Below are positions 36,350 through 47,875 of a stretch of DNA of 64,000 nucleotides, piece after piece. Each line of letters starts with the position of its first letter. The first letter of the stretch is position 1. The notes under the pieces were generated by a model that saw only the letters and a list, made by a program, of their open reading frames with translations, did no database searches and was not told where the DNA came from. A program made the translations under genes and the position numbers. Source of the DNA: Nomia melanderi (Eukaryota; Arthropoda; Insecta; Hymenoptera; Halictidae). The DNA is taken from contig NC_135002.1 in assembly GCF_051020985.1 (NCBI RefSeq), forward strand, positions 8,184,001-8,248,000. Reading direction: 5' to 3'.

Positions 36350-37823
36350 GTCTAAGGAAACAGACGATTTCTAAGAACGTCACTGAACACGATAAAACTT
36401 CCGACAACGATCGCGTGTTACAGTTTTTCGCCGCGATTCCTAAAGTTCCATCCCCTTTATTATATGTTCCATTCACTGAGTTTCCCTTTGTCGAGCTGTT
36501 CGATTAGATTCCAATCGACTCCATGGACGCGCAGTCGCATGGAAACCGTTTGATCGGTTGTCAGGTGAACAATAATCTGCTTCCCCGGTGAAAAATACTC
36601 GCGCGGATACTTGGATTTTTGTATAATTCGGGTTGACGCGTACGTTGAATAACGTCGATAGGCGGACGATCGTGAAACAGCATTTTGTTCCTTTCCTGGA
36701 TCATGATTACGGCGATTGATCGAACATTTTTAATCGATAGCGCCGGTCATGAGGAAAAGAACAAATTCATCTTACGAAGTTTGATCCGAGAAACGTTGCA
36801 GTATTCTTTTTTAACATTTTGGCAATCAATGGATTAGATCCCCTCTTTTCGGAAAATGTCGTATCACATGAGTGATCGAAGCAGATCCATCTTTCTATTT
36901 TCACGTTCCTTTTGAACGTTACTTTATTCATCGGCAAATTGAAATATTTAGGCAGCGTCGATATAATCGAAATTCTTTAATGAACAATTTTTCGAAAATT
37001 GTATTGCTCACTAGAGCCATTTATAGATGACAAACTATAAATATACTGCAGCTATGGATAATATGCATACCGCCACCGATAATTTCTTTTTAAGTCCACC
37101 CATGTATAATGTGCAGGTCCTCATTACACTGAATATAGGACATACCTAAAGCGCCGGCATATTGATTGCTAAAGTGCTAATATCGTAACGGTTGAATACT
37201 ATTTTATAGTTCACCGTGCACCAACTCCATCAAATGCTAAAATTTAGTTTATTAACGTTTAGTTACGATTCAATACAAATAATCATTCAAACCACACTAT
37301 TTAACATCGTGCAATACAAATTAGTTAATTAATCCATCGCCAAAAGATTCTTTTCATTCGCTACCTGTGTACACTTGTTATCAAAATAATCGTGTCATTC
37401 ATAGTTCCTATTGAACGGATCATTACAGATTGCCGAACAGTAGTCGCAATAGATAATAATCGGCGCGTAGCTCACTGCACAACCGTTATAAACCTGATTC
37501 AATTATGCGAACACGGAGAAGGTTTGTACGTTCAAAACATACAATTCAACAATGATCTAACGACACAACAACGGTCGCTATCCAATATTAACAATCTTTC
37601 ATACATTCAATTGCCGTTCCTAAAATCCACAAATAATCAATTTGCGTTTCAGCTCAATCACCTATCACCAAAGCCGTTTATAGAAACTCCACTGAACGTG
37701 ATAATAACTCCTAAAACTATTCAACAATAACAATTAAAAAATACACGAGCAAAGGGAAAATTTTACAAACCATAACCAAGCAACGTTATATCCAGCCACT
37801 TGTTTCCCAAACAATGTACTTAA
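36350..37823. other. AT-rich spacer, nothing recognised up to the AC-rich flank
   Basis: AT-rich. A 112-codon frame at 37392-37730 lies in the G-poor flank of skew island 12 and is not recognisable. Confidence 0.4.
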
Positions 37824-39240
37824 TTAACCCTTGTCCTACAACAACGAGCGAGACTCGTGGTGAAGAGTTTCAACATGATCCAACAAATATATATATATAT
37901 ATATTACTTAGTTAATTCGAATTCAAATTACACATTATTCCTCTGTAATCAGCTATTACACTTAAAAGGAAATATAAGCATAACATACGCTTAGTATTCT
38001 TCTCCTTTTTCAATAAATTATTAATGACAAACTAGCCGTATCGATTAGAGCTGAGAAGGAAATCATAGGCCAATGGGTTAAACACACAGAATCACCGGCG
38101 ATAACGGCGTGGCGTCAATTAATTCCGAGGGATGTAACGCGATGATCGACCGACCGAAGTTTCTTCAGGAGCATAATAAGCCGATATTTAGTCCGTATCA
38201 CGGAGGCAGCAGGAGGGGGCAGCACACACGGTAACGATCTGCGGCCAGTCCTGGCCGGGTTATCGTCGGGTTTCGTTGCAGGAAATAGGAAGTTCGCCGA
38301 TACCCGCAACCATACGACCGTGTCTCGCTTAACGACCCGCCGATTAACCCGCGTAGCGACCCGGCATTATCCGTGGAACGAAATCGCAGCCAGCCGAAGT
38401 CCAAAATCGCGGGCCCGCGGCCGATCCAAGAAATTTTCCGTTCTGTTTCTCCCTTGCAGTTCGGATAGCTCCGATACGGATTCCCGGCGTTGCCAGGATT
38501 TAACAGTTCGCTTCGTGCCGTCCGTTAATTCACCATCCCCCATCCCCCGATGCCGTTCCACCATCACCACCCCTGTCCCGTGGACGCATTCGAAGCATAT
38601 TACTCCTCCATCAACTAATCTCTCGCGTCCGATGCACCTCGCCGACTGCGTCGATGAACGCTGCTCCCGGAATAAATTAAGTGAAACCGTCCAACTAATA
38701 CGTTCTTTGATAATGGAACACCGCGGGCCGGTTCAACCGTTTGGCGGCTTTTTAATGTAGTTTTTGAACTATGAGGGATCGCGGATATTCAGTCAGCTGT
38801 ACGTTAACCCCTCAAACACGGCGGGATTTAAGTTGGATCCATATGTCAAGCCTGAGAGTATTTAAATGCAATCGCTACGGTTTTTTAAAAGATCATAACT
38901 TGTTAGGTATTTGTATTCTTTTTTACTTGATTGCGAGGGAGGCGAAACCTTAGACTTTCGGAATATATGGAAGAAAATGAAAACGTGAAAATCTTGCATC
39001 AGGAAAGTTGGTAATTAGTTTAGTGATTCCAGCGGCGTGACTACCTCAGGCGGCGTTGAGGAGTTGATTTGTTTAGAAATTGAATGGCAAGCGTATGTTT
39101 TCGGTGATTGAAAACGAGGAAGGTCGGTATGGGTTCCTAGATTTCGAAGATTTTAATTGACGCGAGATGATAGGATTTTAATGATATTTTGTTTGATAAT
39201 ACTGGGTAGCTTCTGTATGTATATTTGTTTCTATGTCTTT
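37540..39240. other. Skew island 12: AC-rich, GC core, GT-rich
   Basis: The left flank is G-poor (37681-37740: 12 C, 4 G) and hosts family A copy 2 between it and the core. The core at 38100-38760 is GC-rich. The right flank is strongly G-biased (39061-39120: 18 G, 4 C). The polarity persists despite the inserted element. Confidence 0.65.
37824..38081 (+). mobile_element. TTAA-flanked MITE, family A copy 2
   Basis: A 258-bp element. The left end is TTAACCCTTGTCCTACAAC; the reverse complement of the right end is TTAACCCATTGGCCTATG. It shares most of its sequence with copy 1, including the ACGAG-CGAG-ACTCGT dyad and CTTAAAAGGAAATATAAGC. It contains a short (AT)n tract at 37887-37904 that copy 1 lacks. 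Confidence 0.85.
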
Positions 39241-39479
39241 TGTACCCCTTTGTTCTATTGTACGTCGTGACTGTCGTTATTTTCAATTACCCAATCACGA
39301 TCAAATTAAACGAGTCCATCTCATTTGTACGTTAACGGTAATCGATTACCACGTTTCCCGTATAATTGATCATTAATAATAACAATAGCGCGTTCCTACC
39401 GGGTGGATTATACTACAGAACAATCAAAAGGGGAAATCAACAATTATCAGGTATGTTTAATAAATTCACGGGAACTAAT

Positions 39480-40800
39480 TTCACTCCAAACGTTTGTTTG
39501 CGCCAGCGGTCCATTCAATGACCGGTGCATACTTTGAGACATTCTCCTTCTTAAAATACCGACTTACTAAACCCAAGCGATACACATTTTTCAAAACATT
39601 CAAAAAACAACTGTCCAATCAAACCGTTAAATACAAAAAAAAACCCAATACACTTCCAGAATCACATGCTAGAATAAAAATTCCACTCGCAAGCGTGCTC
39701 CCATCGAAATCGCGCGTCGAAGTTACTGAAAACGGAGGGAAAGGATAATAATTATAAGTCTACACACTCGGGCCACTTAATTAGTTCTTCATACATAAGT
39801 TCGTAGTTTTTACAAATAACTCCCGCCCGAACGAGCTCTCGGTAATAGAATTTTCCCGGTCGATCCGACGAGTAAAACAACTTTAATCCAGACGGGGACG
39901 AGGCGGAGGGTGGACGGCGGGGGACACGGTGGAGAAAGTTTTAAACCTTCTTCAGGTAATCTTGCCCCCCGATCAATCCGGACAATATTAGAGCCGGGGA
40001 TGAATTGTTTTTAGCCGGATCAGCGATATCGGGGCAAAGAGACGGAGGCGACCCACACACGCCTCTCGGAGACACGGGTTTGCATTCTTAAACGACCGCC
40101 GCGCACGGTTTTCGAGTTTCGAGTCGAAGCTCCGCGCGAGCGAGTATTTGCGAAGATCAATATTTGCGGACGGTCACCGGCACGGCTCCCAAACGATGGG
40201 CTCACGCCGAAAGGGAGCCATAAATACATTAACCCTTAAAAGACACCGAGGCCAGACCTTTTTACCTCTTTACATATATTTTTCAGGCCTGCCGCGGCCC
40301 CCCGCCGCGGATCGCTTCCATTTTTCATGCAATTTTCCCCGACCACGCCGCGTATGAGCCACGTGGAAATTTAAAGACGACTGAAGGCCACTTTACGCTA
40401 AATTATCATCCCATAGCGGCTGTTTTGCCCTACCCCCCCCCCCTGCCGGTTTATTTACGTAACCGGAATATCAATGGGGAGGTAGGGACGCGTGCGTTGG
40501 TGACTCTTTGCGTTCTTCTCAAACTTAGAGGCATACTTGGGATAGAGGAGATAGTTTCTTGACACGTCGACTGGTAAGATAGTTTTTGTTTAGAAATGTC
40601 ATGCTGGGTATGTTTCACAGGTTTCTTTCGTGTGTTTCATGCGCTGGCTTCTCATTCTTTAAGATAGATGGTGATAGAATTGAATAACTAATTCGATAAA
40701 TAAATAGAACAATTGGTAATAGATTTGGTGTCACATTTATGTTACATTGTTACTTACTAAATATTTGTATTCTACATCAAGTTTTGTATTGCGACTGTTT
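39480..40800. other. Skew island 13: AC-rich, GC core, GT-rich
   Basis: The left flank is very G-poor (39601-39660: 16 C, 3 G). The core covers 39830-40500. The right flank is G-biased (40561-40620: 16 G, 8 C). The core contains a C-run and TTAACCCTTAAAAGACACCG at about 40230, which looks like an isolated piggyBac-type terminus. Confidence 0.7.
40433..40443. repeat. (C)11 homopolymer
   Basis: Eleven consecutive C. Such runs are prone to length error in assemblies. Confidence 0.85.
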
Positions 40801-41480
40801 TTAAACGGTTTGAAGTCTCTATGACACTCAAAGAAACTGATCGTTCCATTTGTTTACAAGAGAATATTCAATTCTTTTAAACTTATTTTCAATCGTTTAT
40901 TCGAATGGTATCTAAGTTTTCGTACTACAAATTCCCTGATAGGAGAATTATTTCACGTGTACAACAGTAATTGTGTACGTTGAATCCCGTTTAAACGTTC
41001 AGTCGTGTTCGAAGGATCCCCAAATTCCAGCGCACGAAACGATGTTCTCCGGTCGATTTTTCAATAACATAAATTCTCGACAGAGGTACTTCGATTCGCG
41101 AGTCGATCGATAGCGTTCAGTTGTTGTCCGTGCTCCACGCGCCGTGCCAAAGTGGATGTTTATTCTAATGAACATTTGTACGGTCGGCGGGCGGACTATA
41201 CGTTTATCCTAATCCCTAGCACGGCTCGCCGCAGAAACGTGGCGCGCGATCGGTGTATTTATGGAAATACAATTAAGTCTCCGCTCGGAAAGCTTGCCAA
41301 TCGGATACAATAAAAATCTGTGCGCGAAATTTCGAAATTGAATCCGCGGCTCAATCTATTCCGTTTCGATCCTCGCGAGAGCGACTTGTCCGTTCCATTC
41401 GAACGTTTGTCGTTCGACGAGCGTTGCTCGTCTGTCTCGGAATGAAATAACAATAATAAATCGTTAGTATAAACGATACG
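40801..41480. other. Spacer, nothing recognised
   Basis: AT-rich to 41000, then moderately GC-rich. A short perfect hairpin, GACGAGC-GTT-GCTCGTC, lies at 41416-41432. No gene recognised. Confidence 0.4.

Positions 41481-41512
<32 letters not shown>
41481..41512. repeat. (AC)13(AT)3 microsatellite
   Basis: Thirteen AC units at 41481-41506, then three AT units. Confidence 0.95.
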
Positions 41513-42480
41513 CTGTGACACACACGAAAAAACCTCGGGACAGATCCCACGAATTCTGATGCGTGACACATTATGTCCGGTCCATTTGAGATTCAATAAT
41601 TTTCGACGCGAGGGCGGAACGGAATTGGGTCAACGATATCCAACCAGAATTTTCGCCGCAACTTTGTCAAACTGGTCCGGTAAATTGCGACAGAGTCCGC
41701 GGCACTCCGTTAATCAACCCGATGAAATGCAAAACGACCGCGATGATCGTAACGCGGACAATTCGAGTAAAAATCGAAACGGATGGGAATAATGGATCGG
41801 TGTTGACCTTCGACGCTGAATGTCCTCGGTGACATTGGAAAGATGACTCGTTTCAAGAGTGTATCAGACGGTGGGGCACAGTTTTGTTTTCCCGGAAAAT
41901 TAAAAAAGTCTCTTTGCGAGAGGTTTGCTTATTTTATATTTTAATTTCGCGAAACTTTAAGAGGAGCTTCATTTATCCAATTGTGAACCACGACAACGAG
42001 GAGACGGATATAAGCGGATCATTATGATACGAGTAAAAATGAAAACAGAATAAAAGGTAAATGTAATAGTTAATATTTCGTATCTCGCTTGACGTTTCTT
42101 ACTCGTATTTTTTTCATAAAAAAAACTACACCTTATATAAATTGGATTCAGCTCGATTAAACAAATCCAATCGCAGGGAAAAAACGACCGAGCAACATCG
42201 TGGGTCAAACGCCGATTAAACCCGGGGGTCTCGTACAAGAACAATGAGCGTCCGAGGGAAGATAATCAATGAGAAGATCGGCACTACTTCTCTCGATACA
42301 ATCCGGACGACCGACCGGCAACGTATTATTACGACCGGGAATAACGATTGTTATACCATTCGTTCCGCGTCGGTGCTTATTAAAGCCGCTCCATCGTTAA
42401 CGATTTTCTAGAAGGGAAAAAAGGAATTCAATATTCACTCTGCTCGCCTGCGAGGGTTAAGCAGTAACCCCATTAGACGA
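41513..42480. other. Spacer, nothing recognised
   Basis: Mixed composition, AT-rich at 41880-42140. GAGGGTTAAG at 42452 resembles a piggyBac-type end without a partner. Confidence 0.4.
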
Positions 42481-42495
42481 ACCGCTAATACGCTC

Positions 42496-42735
42496 GAATC
42501 AATCCACTAAAAACAAACGAAAACAAATCCCGTACAAGCATGCGCAAACACTAGATCCAGTTCGAAATCTCTATCAAATCTCCGCCAGCAAACAAGTAGC
42601 TGTTTAAAAAGAACCACGCTAACTACCAATAGATTCGAATCAACTCGACAGAACCGGAGCAAAACGAACCCCATACAAACACGCGCATACATGAAATCCA
42701 GTTTGAAATCTTTATCAAGGATCCGGCAACAAAGC
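42496..42735. repeat. Diverged tandem duplication, 141-bp period
   Basis: CCAGTTCGAAATCTCTATCAA at 42557 recurs as CCAGTTTGAAATCTTTATCAA at 42698. The upstream parts (CGAAAACAAATCCCGTACAA and GCAAAACGAACCCCATACAA) also align. The period is a multiple of three, so the - strand frame stays open through both units; I regard that as coincidence. Confidence 0.8.
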
Positions 42736-42923
42736 CACGGATTGATAGGCTTCCGGTGAACCGTCTAGCCCCGAAGGAAGATCAACCGATCAAATTCCTA
42801 CAGCGAAAGCGAGAAAACTCCAGGTGGTAGGGGGCTAGTCGATATCAATGAAGATCAGCAATTTCCCCTCTTTTCGACGACTCGGGGGGCTCGGAAGTGC
42901 GCCGCGGTTCAAGAGTCGCAGTT

Positions 42924-42958
42924 AGAGAGAGACAGGGAGAGAGAGAGTGAGAGAGAGT
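42924..42958. repeat. (GA)n microsatellite, interrupted
   Basis: GA tract with ACAGG and T interruptions. GAGAG units are potential GAGA-factor sites near the promoter-like block downstream. Confidence 0.85.
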
Positions 42959-43079
42959 CGCATCGAAGGTCTCCGATGCGTGCTGGATGCTGCGGCGAGT
43001 GTACCAAGTTGAACCCCTCGAACACCCCCGCGTGTTCCTAGGGTGGAGTCTGCTCGAAGAGCAACGTAGGAGAAGCCTT

Positions 43080-43180
43080 CTAGGCGGGAGGGGTTGGCGG
43101 GGTGTGTAGGCGGCTGCTGCGCCCTCGGGCAGACCGCGAATCCCGGATCGATCTCCCCCATAGCTATGACGTCATGGCCG
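43080..43180. promoter_or_regulatory. GC/CACCC-box cluster with perfect CRE
   Basis: GGCGGGAGGGG, TTGGCGGGGTGTG and AGGCGGC at about 43083-43113 resemble Sp/KLF GC and CACCC boxes. They are followed by the ten-base palindrome ATGACGTCAT at 43166-43175, containing the full CRE TGACGTCA bound by CREB/ATF proteins. No TATA box or clear initiator decides direction. An ATG inside the CRE (43173) opens an 84-codon proline-rich frame of no recognised type. Confidence 0.35.
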
Positions 43181-43960
43181 ACCCACTCTCGCGACGCCAC
43201 CCTCGTTCACCGAGGCCCTCGCATCCCCACTGTCCCGCAGTTCCGCAGCACCGCAACTCCAGCGACCTAGCCATCCAACCTTTCCCTTCTCCGCTTCCGG
43301 CTGGCTTTCTCTATCCTCTTCCCTCTTGTCTTCTCCTTTCTCTCTTCCTCCTCCTCTGTCCCCATCTCTCTCCCACCCTCTGTCTTTCTCTCACCCCCTG
43401 TTCCTCTCGGCTGGACCACCGACCCTAGAGCCACCGACGTGCACGCCAATATCGTCTGCCGACTGCAACGTCCCTCATCTGCGCCGGAGAGCCGTGCTTG
43501 GATTTATCCTAAACTTCTTGTTTTTTTACCTTCCCGTCCGCCTCTTCGGGAAAACCAGTCGCTTGATGCCGGAAAGCTTCTTTCCGCGTCGACCGGGGCG
43601 ACCAGGGAGGGCAACGAATCGCACACACCGGCCCCGAGATCCTCTACAACCCTGCGGCTCCTTCCGCCTCTGTGTCTCGAGCCGGTACCCGCAGGCCGAT
43701 CAACCGATAGCGCCCGGGACCGCCGTTAATGGAACGGATTTGGATTTTCATATTTTAGGAGAACGTAAATACAGGTTCCCGCTCGACCGTGGCGCGGCTT
43801 CGTTTATTGTTTTCTTAACGGCCGGGAGCTTCGGTTTGAGAAAGTTCGAGGTCGGGAGCAGCTGATGATAGGAATGCATCGGTGATTCCTTGTTTTGGGA
43901 CTGATGAAATTGGGATCGATCTTGAGGGAACTGGAGGAATTCGTTGTTTCGAGGATATCG

Positions 43961-44694
43961 TAGGAAACTCCAATGCTACCATTGTCACGTTTATATTAAG
44001 ATACGTATAATTGGTGCGCTTCAAGCGATTATCCGATTGAATGTTCGAAATATTCTTTTAACAGTACCAAAAGACGTATCATGTGAAATTTCATTCACAG
44101 ATTTTAGCGATTTAATGAATGATGGATGAGCTGATGTTAGAATAAATGCATAGATAATTTATTAACGAGTAGAAACATAACCCGGTCGAAATTTCTTAGC
44201 CGTGGGATTGACGCGGAGATCGTCAACCGTCAATTAAACCCTATGGGTTCGCAAGATTCTCACAGTCCTGCGGCACGCACAATGGATTCTAGAATGCTGG
44301 CGACTGGTTAAGCTTTTTTCTCCTCGCCACTTCGTCGGTCCGCGATCTCTCCTTTGAATTAGCCTCGGCGTGCGGGTCGGGGTATTAATTCCATGTTCGT
44401 AGGCAAACCGAAAAACAATCGCACGCGTGATCCCCGGGCTCGTTCGAGCCTGCGCGCGATCGTTCTCGCTGATAAATCATTGTACGCCGGCCTCGTTAGT
44501 ATTCACCCTAAGTAGTCGCACAATATTAAGTAGGCGTGCGAGAGGAAGGGGATAAAGAGACTCTGCTTCCGGTCCGCGGAATCTCACACTCCGCGCAAGG
44601 AGAATTGCACTGCCCTCGTATGGTGCGCGTTAGAGGATTACTCTTAGTGCGCCAGATTTTTTTACATTTCTCTTTCTAAGGATTCCACGGTGTT
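43961..44694. other. Spacer, nothing recognised
   Basis: AT-rich, then GC-rich at 44200-44640. No gene or repeat recognised. Confidence 0.4.
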
Positions 44695-45094
44695 TTAACC
44701 CGTTTGATTTAACCATTAACTCGTAAGATCCTATTTACAATTGCGCTTACCAAATTGATTTCACTGTTAGTAACTTGCGAAAATTTGACAAAATCTTGTT
44801 TTCCATTGCAAATGCATATCTACTTTAAAGGTACAGCATCGTTAATAGCGATATAGTCTTTTGCCTTGGTATATGTGCAATTAATGCAGCGAATCGCATT
44901 GATTTTTAATTAAATTAAGATCAAAATCTGAAAATTTGAATTTGTTAATAGGAAGCAATGTAAACGATTTTCTTTGCTGATTACATTGAAAGTGTGAAGA
45001 GTGTGGTTTAGAAACGTAGAATTGAAATTCGACGTAGCATGAATACCTGTTAACAGAATTAATATCGAGTTGGCAATTGAGCACAAAGGGTTAA
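44695..45094. mobile_element. TTAA-flanked element, 400 bp
   Basis: The left end is TTAACCCGTTTGATTTAACC; the reverse complement of the right end is TTAACCCTTTGTGCTC. CCC directly inside TTAA is typical of piggyBac termini. The inverted match beyond the first seven bases is weak, so the pairing of these two ends is likely but unproven. A 67-codon - strand frame inside is too short for a transposase. Confidence 0.5.
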
Positions 45095-46900
45095 CAAGAC
45101 GTCGGATCTTTCAGTGAAACGTTAAGTTCCAACTTATCTACGAAATGCGCATGTTCCATTACCATAAAAGCAGTTTTTGCTCCATAGGAACTCGCTCGCG
45201 TATATTTTTATCATTTGCGTGTGCATCAAACGACTTTTTGTTGCGTGGATTTATCCGCTGCTTCAAAGCCGCGCAAAAGAAACAGATTTCGCACAAGATT
45301 ATATTTACAGAACTGTATCGAACCCGGCCGTGTTATCCGTCCGCGAGCTATGTATTTCATTATTTATGCGAATCCACGTTTACATTGTGTATCTCGGGAG
45401 AACGCGAATTGAGAAAAAGCACTGTACGTTATACATTAATAGATTATCGCAGTGAGAATGGAATGAAGCAAACTTTTAATTTTCATTTCTATTTTCATTC
45501 CGCCTTGAATCGACACCGCGTTTGTCTGAGCCACTCAAATACCGTTCGATTCTGTCTCTTTTTCCGCTCGCGATTTTAAAGCGATCAATGCCCGAGGCTT
45601 ATTACTTGGCAGCTTCTACGAGTGCTAAGCGATCGGTGTATAAAGAACATTTAACCCTTGGGATACAGACGGTCTGTTTTTCTTAAGGTAGAATTCTCAT
45701 TTCACCCAACGTTCACCAAGACATGCTTTCACAGTTAAATTTGAAGAAATTTTACATGAACTTTATTTGACCCTATTGAAACCATTTCGTTGTACCGTAT
45801 TACAACAAGATGGAATTTAATCAGATAAACAAATTTTAAAGACTTCATCTATCTTCTCACCTGTTTATACCTAACTTGCGTTCTCCGTCCATTACGTCAA
45901 ACTAAATAACAAAATCTATATATTTCATAAAAAAACGTTTGAAAAAATATCCAAAGAGAGTAAGAAGTGTCTTATTTGAATGATCCTAGAAATCGTCAAG
46001 AAAGCGTCCACCCTTCAAGACTCAAACAGACAATAATATATAAGTACATCAACAGTTAGGGCTAAAGCGAAATGACCCAGTATTCGTTATCCAAAGCTTA
46101 AGCATGCCAAACTTTCAATTTATATTCACACGCCGGAAGTTTTAAACTCTCCGAGGAAGCAACAAGATCATCGGAGCCTGGTGTCTTACCTTGACCCATT
46201 TTCCAAGATTGCTGCTACACGAGACACGTTTCATCCTTTTGCGGAACACTGGGAACCGAGCGAAACGGAGAAACACGGTCCCGGTTTCAACTTTTTCCCG
46301 GGTAGCCCGTAACATAAAGATGAGATGCAACGTTTTTTCGTCCATCTCCTCTTTTCAGTGCCGTTTTTAAAGTAGACGCGGAGCGGAACCGTGTCGGAGC
46401 TTTCTCGTTGGCCAGACGAACGTACGCGCGGACAATAATGACGGGCTTTCTCGCGGCTAATAAAGTACGCGCGCGTTCCGTGGATACGTTTTTCGCGTTC
46501 GGCCGGCAACCGGGACTCGAAAGCATCGGGTTTCCGCGGCGCTCACCTGCGAATCGAAAAATATAATCACCTAGACCCGATTTAACCGGGGGATCAGCCT
46601 GATAAATATTGGAATTTCATCTGAAGCGAATCCGAGTTCAGGAGGTATCTATGGTTTGTGTGAACATTGTTACGCGTTCGTAAAGTGAGTTTCATCTTTT
46701 CCATGGATATTTCAAATTTGTACTTGTGGCGAGAGAAAAAATTGTCAATTGCGGAAAAATTCATTCGGTTCTTCCTTTTTCACAAGTTTTGGGCTGTGTC
46801 AATGGCTAGTGTTATTATCGACAATGGTAGTCCGAATGAAATATTAAATTTAAAATGTAGAAATTTTGAAAATTTGAAATATATTTGAAATTTGAAAAAC
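45095..46900. other. Spacer with a possible orphan piggyBac-type end
   Basis: TTAACCCTTGGGATACAGAC at about 45651 looks like a piggyBac-type terminus; no clear partner was found (AGGGCTAA near 46060 is a weak candidate). A GC-rich core at 46140-46560 has a G-biased right side (46621-46680: 18 G, 10 C). Three overlapping + frames at 45145-45579 are not recognisable proteins. Confidence 0.4.
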
Positions 46901-47844
46901 ATTAAACTGTCGTGTCTAAACTAAATCTATCGGTGCACTTAATACACCTCGCAAACTGGCAAAAATAAAGGAGATAATATAAACAAATAAAATCAATCGC
47001 AGAACAGAGGAAACAGTAAAAGGAAAAGGGAGAATTCAAAATGGAATATCAAAGTTCGATCGCGCTAGGTGAGCCGCGACGATAAAGTAACGCCAGATTG
47101 CCAGTGAAACCGAAAGGAACTCAATTCGCGCGGAATTAATTTCGGCGCGAAGTTTGGATTATTCTTAACTTCCTCATAAATTATTCAAACAACGAAGCCA
47201 GCCAGCGTAGCGGTTCGATGAGAAATTCGGTCGGAAAAATATCAGCTGTTGCCCAGGCACATAACCGGCCTCTCGTTAGCCGTTCGACGGGGAAGGGCAT
47301 TATCCGCGAATTATACTTGCATACGGTTCCAAGTTTCTAGGAATAATCCAACGAGCGATTCATAACTCCTACGTGAGCCGCAAAAAGTAAAACTCCGAGC
47401 ATCACTGCTTCTCATTACCGCGCGGCGTTTCCCATCGACAGGCGTTCGCGTCTCCCTTTCCGCTAACCAACCGGCGTTGGCGGGCTTCAGATTTACAATG
47501 TAATCACAACAACGATATTAACTCATTAATGATTCAGCCAAACGTTTATTTTACACAGAGAGGAACCGGATCTCGTCGGACCCGACCGACGAACAGTGGT
47601 GATCTTCTTTGTCGCAAAACAAATTGAAAATGTAAAACATTCAATATTCCCGCGTAATAAATCCGCATGACAATTACGTGACCCCGTTACGACGTGTTTC
47701 CGCTTCGTTTCGTGTTTATAAACATTCCGTTAAACAAAATTGCCGTTTGTATTTCACTTTGTATCGGTACACGGAACTGATACTAATGAACGCGTTTGCG
47801 AATGTTTACAGAGAAGCAATAAAAGTTTAAAGGGCTATTGTATG

Positions 47845-47875
<31 letters not shown>

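Larger units (their letters stand above)
42480..43960. other. Skew island 14: AC-rich, GC core, GT-rich
   Basis: The left flank is C-biased (42481-42540: 18 C, 6 G). A long GC-rich core covers 42750-43800. The right flank is G-biased (43861-43920: 19 G, 7 C). Long + strand frames in the core open with TTG or run through a CCT/CTC-rich stretch at 43275-43410 and are not credible genes. Confidence 0.7.

Noticed and set aside
43326..43865. 179-codon proline/serine/leucine-rich frame on the + strand
   Set aside because: It opens with TTG and its first part is a CCT/CTC low-complexity run. There is no credible start or homology.
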